Below are positions 24,579 to 25,482 of a stretch of 25,482 nt of DNA, piece after piece. The stretch is taken from positions 1 through 25,482 of the forward strand of contig JAUPLV010000007.1 in assembly GCA_030836725.1 (NCBI GenBank). Reading direction: 5' to 3'. The translations under genes were made by a program, and so were the position numbers. Position 1 is the first letter of the stretch; each line of letters starts with the position of its first letter. Source of the DNA: Pseudomonadota bacterium (GTDB lineage: Bacteria; Pseudomonadota; Gammaproteobacteria; Burkholderiales; Thiobacillaceae). Under the pieces are notes generated by a model, which did no database searches, was not told the origin of the DNA, and saw nothing but the letters and a program-made list of their open reading frames with translations.

Positions 24579-24636
24579 TGTGGGAGGGGTTTCAGCCCCG
24601 ATGGGTGCGTTGATCGCGGGTGAACCCGCTCCTACA
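24579..24636. repeat. Second pair of REP-like palindromic repeats
   Basis: TGTGGGAGGGGTTTCAGCCC-CGATG (24579-24603) and GATCGCGGGTGAACCCGCTC-CTACA (24612-24636). These are the same two hairpin kinds as at 22281-22353, each in the opposite orientation. They lie between ald and the convergent phosphoglycerate mutase gene. Confidence 0.8.
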
Positions 24637-24684
24637 GGGGGAGGTTATGCTTCGCTACCACACCATATCGAATTTGAAGTGGCA

Positions 24685-25407
24685 TCAGACGGCTGGCGCA
24701 GTGGCCGGCACCTCCAGCCACTCCCGCCCCAGCACACTCAAATCGGGTGCAAAGCGATACACCAGCGGCACCCCGGAGGGGATCTCCACCCGTTCCATCG
24801 CTTCGGCGCTCAGGCCATCCAGGTGCATCACCAGCCCGCGCAGGGTATTGCCGTGACTGATCACCAGCAGACGGCGACCCGCGCGCAGCCGCGGCGCCAG
24901 CGTCTCGCGCCAGTACGGCAGGGTGCGCTGCTGGCAGTCGCGCAGGCTTTCGCTGGCGGGCAGATCGCCGGGCGCCAGTTCCGCATAGAGCGGATCGAAA
25001 CGCGGATGGCGCGGATCGTCCCGATCCAGCGGCGGCGGCGGTTCGTAATAGCCGCGCCACCAGCGGCGCGACATCTCCTCGCCCCAGAGCGCGAAAATTT
25101 CGCGTTTGTTCATCCCCTGCAGCGCGCCGTAATGGCGTTCGTTCAAACGCCAGCTGGAAAAGAACGGCGCCTCGGGCGTCCCCATCGCGGCCAGCAGCGC
25201 CTCCGCCGTCTGGCGCGTGCGCTGCAGCACCGATCCGTGCACCTCGTCGAAGGCAAACCCTGCCTGCGCCAGCCGCCGCCCTGCCGCGGCCGCCTCGGCC
25301 AGGCCGATTTCGGTCAGCGGGATATCGGTCCAGCCGGTGAAGCGGTCGGTGAGATTCCATTCGCTGTGGCCGTGGCGCAGCAGCACCATGCGATCGGCGG
25401 CGCTCAT
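24685..25407 (-). CDS. gpmA: 2,3-bisphosphoglycerate-dependent phosphoglycerate mutase
   Basis: A 240 aa histidine-phosphatase-superfamily enzyme that interconverts 3- and 2-phosphoglycerate in glycolysis. Motifs: LLRHGHSEWN with the phosphorylated H12, DRFTGWTDIPLTEIG, the LNERHYGALQGMNK segment with acid residue E90 (the signature that separates mutases from plain phosphatases), and ISHGNTLRGL with the second catalytic histidine. Slightly shorter than E. coli GpmA (250). The ATG at 25407 overlaps the stop of the preceding minus-strand gene (ATGA), so the two are translationally coupled. Confidence 0.93.
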   Translation of the reverse strand: MSAADRMVLLRHGHSEWNLTDRFTGWTDIPLTEIGLAEAAAAGRRLAQAGFAFDEVHGSVLQRTRQTAEALLAAMGTPEAPFFSSWRLNERHYGALQGMNKREIFALWGEEMSRRWWRGYYEPPPPLDRDDPRHPRFDPLYAELAPGDLPASESLRDCQQRTLPYWRETLAPRLRAGRRLLVISHGNTLRGLVMHLDGLSAEAMERVEIPSGVPLVYRFAPDLSVLGREWLEVPATAPAV

Positions 25408-25482
25408 TCCGGCGGTTCCGACAGCACTTCGTGCAGATGGTGGCGGTCGCCCCAGGCTTGCAGATGCCAGCCCTGGCCGTCG
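25404..25482 (-). CDS. C-terminus of an unidentified protein (partial, cut by the window edge)
   Basis: Only the last 25 codons are visible, ending in DRHHLHEVLSEPPE and a TGA that overlaps the gpmA start. Preceding residues are DGQGWHLQAWG. Too little to name. The ATGA overlap shows it shares an operon with gpmA and is probably a real gene. Confidence 0.6.
   Translation of the reverse strand, partial: DGQGWHLQAWGDRHHLHEVLSEPPE

Overview
The window looks like the chromosome of a GC-rich proteobacterium, most likely a betaproteobacterium of the Thiobacillus, Gallionella or Rhodocyclales type. This is an inference from the high GC content, the family-level look of pyrD, dacC, ald and gpmA, the PAKKA-rich basic protein, and the fusion of an E2 acyltransferase end to a dihydrolipoamide dehydrogenase. 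No rRNA, tRNA or CRISPR array was seen, so the taxonomy is tentative.

Left region (1-7.4 kb), central metabolism: the 3' part of an E2-E3 fusion flavoprotein with a strong terminator; on the minus strand, a pyruvate-kinase-like protein behind a small PAS protein; then, rightwards, a small charged hypothetical protein, a short-type alpha-glucan phosphorylase and a PAKKA-rich DNA-binding-type protein.

Middle region (7.4-15.8 kb), accessory defence island: it opens with a ~95 bp broken copy of the upstream dihydrolipoamide dehydrogenase gene. A 40-residue membrane peptide abuts hsdR. A compact rightward operon follows: hsdR, a KilA-N-domain gene, a fused hsdM-hsdS, a reverse transcriptase with an intact YADD motif (ATGA overlap with hsdMS), and a small protein with a HEPN-type RN-x3-H motif 2 nt downstream. 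The reverse transcriptase plus putative HEPN ribonuclease inside a type I restriction operon is the best candidate for an undescribed system. Nested palindromes lie in front of the KilA-N gene, and a perfect 26 bp palindrome with the same core lies inside it. A GC-rich hairpin repeat is inserted in frame in the methylase domain.

Right region (15.8-25.5 kb), mostly housekeeping: a 1171-residue protein that I tentatively read as a PPi-type phosphoenolpyruvate carboxykinase; dacC with a textbook terminator; divergent pyrD; a helix-turn-helix/nucleotidyltransferase antitoxin-like gene under a palindromic operator, followed by a chimeric remnant of a toxin-like partner joined to the tail of a restriction-methyltransferase gene; alanine dehydrogenase; and on the minus strand a 2,3-BPG-type phosphoglycerate mutase coupled to an upstream gene cut by the window end. 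Two paired REP-like hairpin clusters bracket the antitoxin-ald segment.

Taken together, the glucan phosphorylase, pyruvate-kinase-like, PEPCK-like, phosphoglycerate mutase and dehydrogenase genes suggest a glycogen/PEP/pyruvate theme, while the middle island is a variable defence locus.
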